Shown here one piece after another: positions 63,953 to 64,000 of a stretch of 64,000 nucleotides of DNA (position 1 is its first letter; each line of letters begins with the position of its first letter). A model generated the notes under the pieces. That model was given only the letters and a program-made list of their open reading frames with translations. It made no database searches and was not told where the DNA came from. The DNA lies in the NCBI GenBank assembly GCA_902779085.1, contig CACYZY010000014.1, positions 35,433 through 99,432 of the forward strand, read 5' to 3'. Both the position numbers and the translations under genes were made by a program. Origin of the DNA: an uncultured Bacteroidales bacterium. Its GTDB lineage: Bacteria; Bacteroidota; Bacteroidia; Bacteroidales; Bacteroidaceae.

Positions 63953-64000
63953 GACGGCGGCTACCTACTCTCCCACCTTGTGGGCAGTACCATCGGCGTG
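63953..64000 (-). rRNA. rrf: 5S ribosomal RNA, 3' end (partial)
   Basis: The minus strand reads CGCCGATGGTACTGCCCAC, then GTGGGAGAGTAGGTAGCCGC, then CGTC. This is the conserved 3' third of bacterial 5S rRNA (helices IV/V and I). The rest lies outside the window. The leu operon is downstream on the same strand. Confidence 0.95.

Overview
This window looks like chromosomal DNA from a Bacteroidales bacterium, most likely a Prevotellaceae (Prevotella/Segatella-like) anaerobe. Many genes are preceded by the Bacteroidetes sigma-ABfr promoter (TTTG, about 19 bases, TAnnTTTG) and no Shine-Dalgarno sites are evident. Many exported proteins are lipoproteins with Bacteroidales-type lipoboxes. Gene content also fits: MscL, a Cys-less PurF-like protein next to PepT and GcvT, a short MetH, a Fur-PurA pair, an M49 peptidase, and GH29 and GH43 glycosidases. 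I see no phage, transposase, CRISPR array or tRNA. The only RNA gene is the 3' end of a 5S rRNA at the right edge.

Layout. 1-7.7 kb holds a partial glycogen debranching enzyme, MarC, GuaA, an ECF sigma factor with a membrane-protein partner, MscL, a GAPDH gene broken by an apparent internal deletion, and an overlapping hemerythrin/LuxR-type regulator pair. 7.8-15 kb is a leftward cluster of two porin-like proteins, an imelysin lipoprotein, a di-heme DUF1111 oxidoreductase, a mono-heme cytochrome lipoprotein and, after a hairpin, a RidA/chorismatase-like protein; it looks like an envelope iron or redox system. 15-27 kb holds an exported PLP lyase, a CE1-type esterase, GcvT-PepT, a PurF-like protein, DsbD, a Dabb protein, uridine kinase with an MltF-like transglycosylase, and a small beta-barrel. 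27-41 kb holds lipoprotein-Yip1-SmpB-MetH, MnmA, two S41-family proteins (one apparently inactive), an OmpH-like protein, PepD, an EEP-family phosphatase and a Tat-exported phosphoesterase. 41-57 kb holds a CMD-cupin fusion, GH43, PepSY, a type-B carboxylesterase, a VOC lipoprotein, HisS, a YugP-type protease, GH29 fucosidase, PurA, Fur, an AlkD-like protein, DPP III and an AraC regulator. 57-63.8 kb is the leucine operon (leuA, leuC, leuD, a second synthase resembling citramalate synthase, leuB, a DUF3089 hydrolase). It lies downstream of the rRNA operon.

Most notable signals. The leu operon has what looks like a complete transcription attenuator: a consensus promoter, a 27-codon Ile/Leu-rich leader peptide, a terminator hairpin, and an 11-base perfect complement between the end of the leader ORF and the 5' arm of the terminator. 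Three imperfect-palindrome intergenic repeats carry sigma-ABfr-type promoter elements in one arm. An array of 22-bp units reverses orientation half-way at 41.2-41.4 kb. Other points are the imelysin/cytochrome/porin locus, an S41 homologue lacking its catalytic Ser and Lys, a Tat-signal lipoprotein form of a MalY/PatB enzyme, and the GAPDH deletion.
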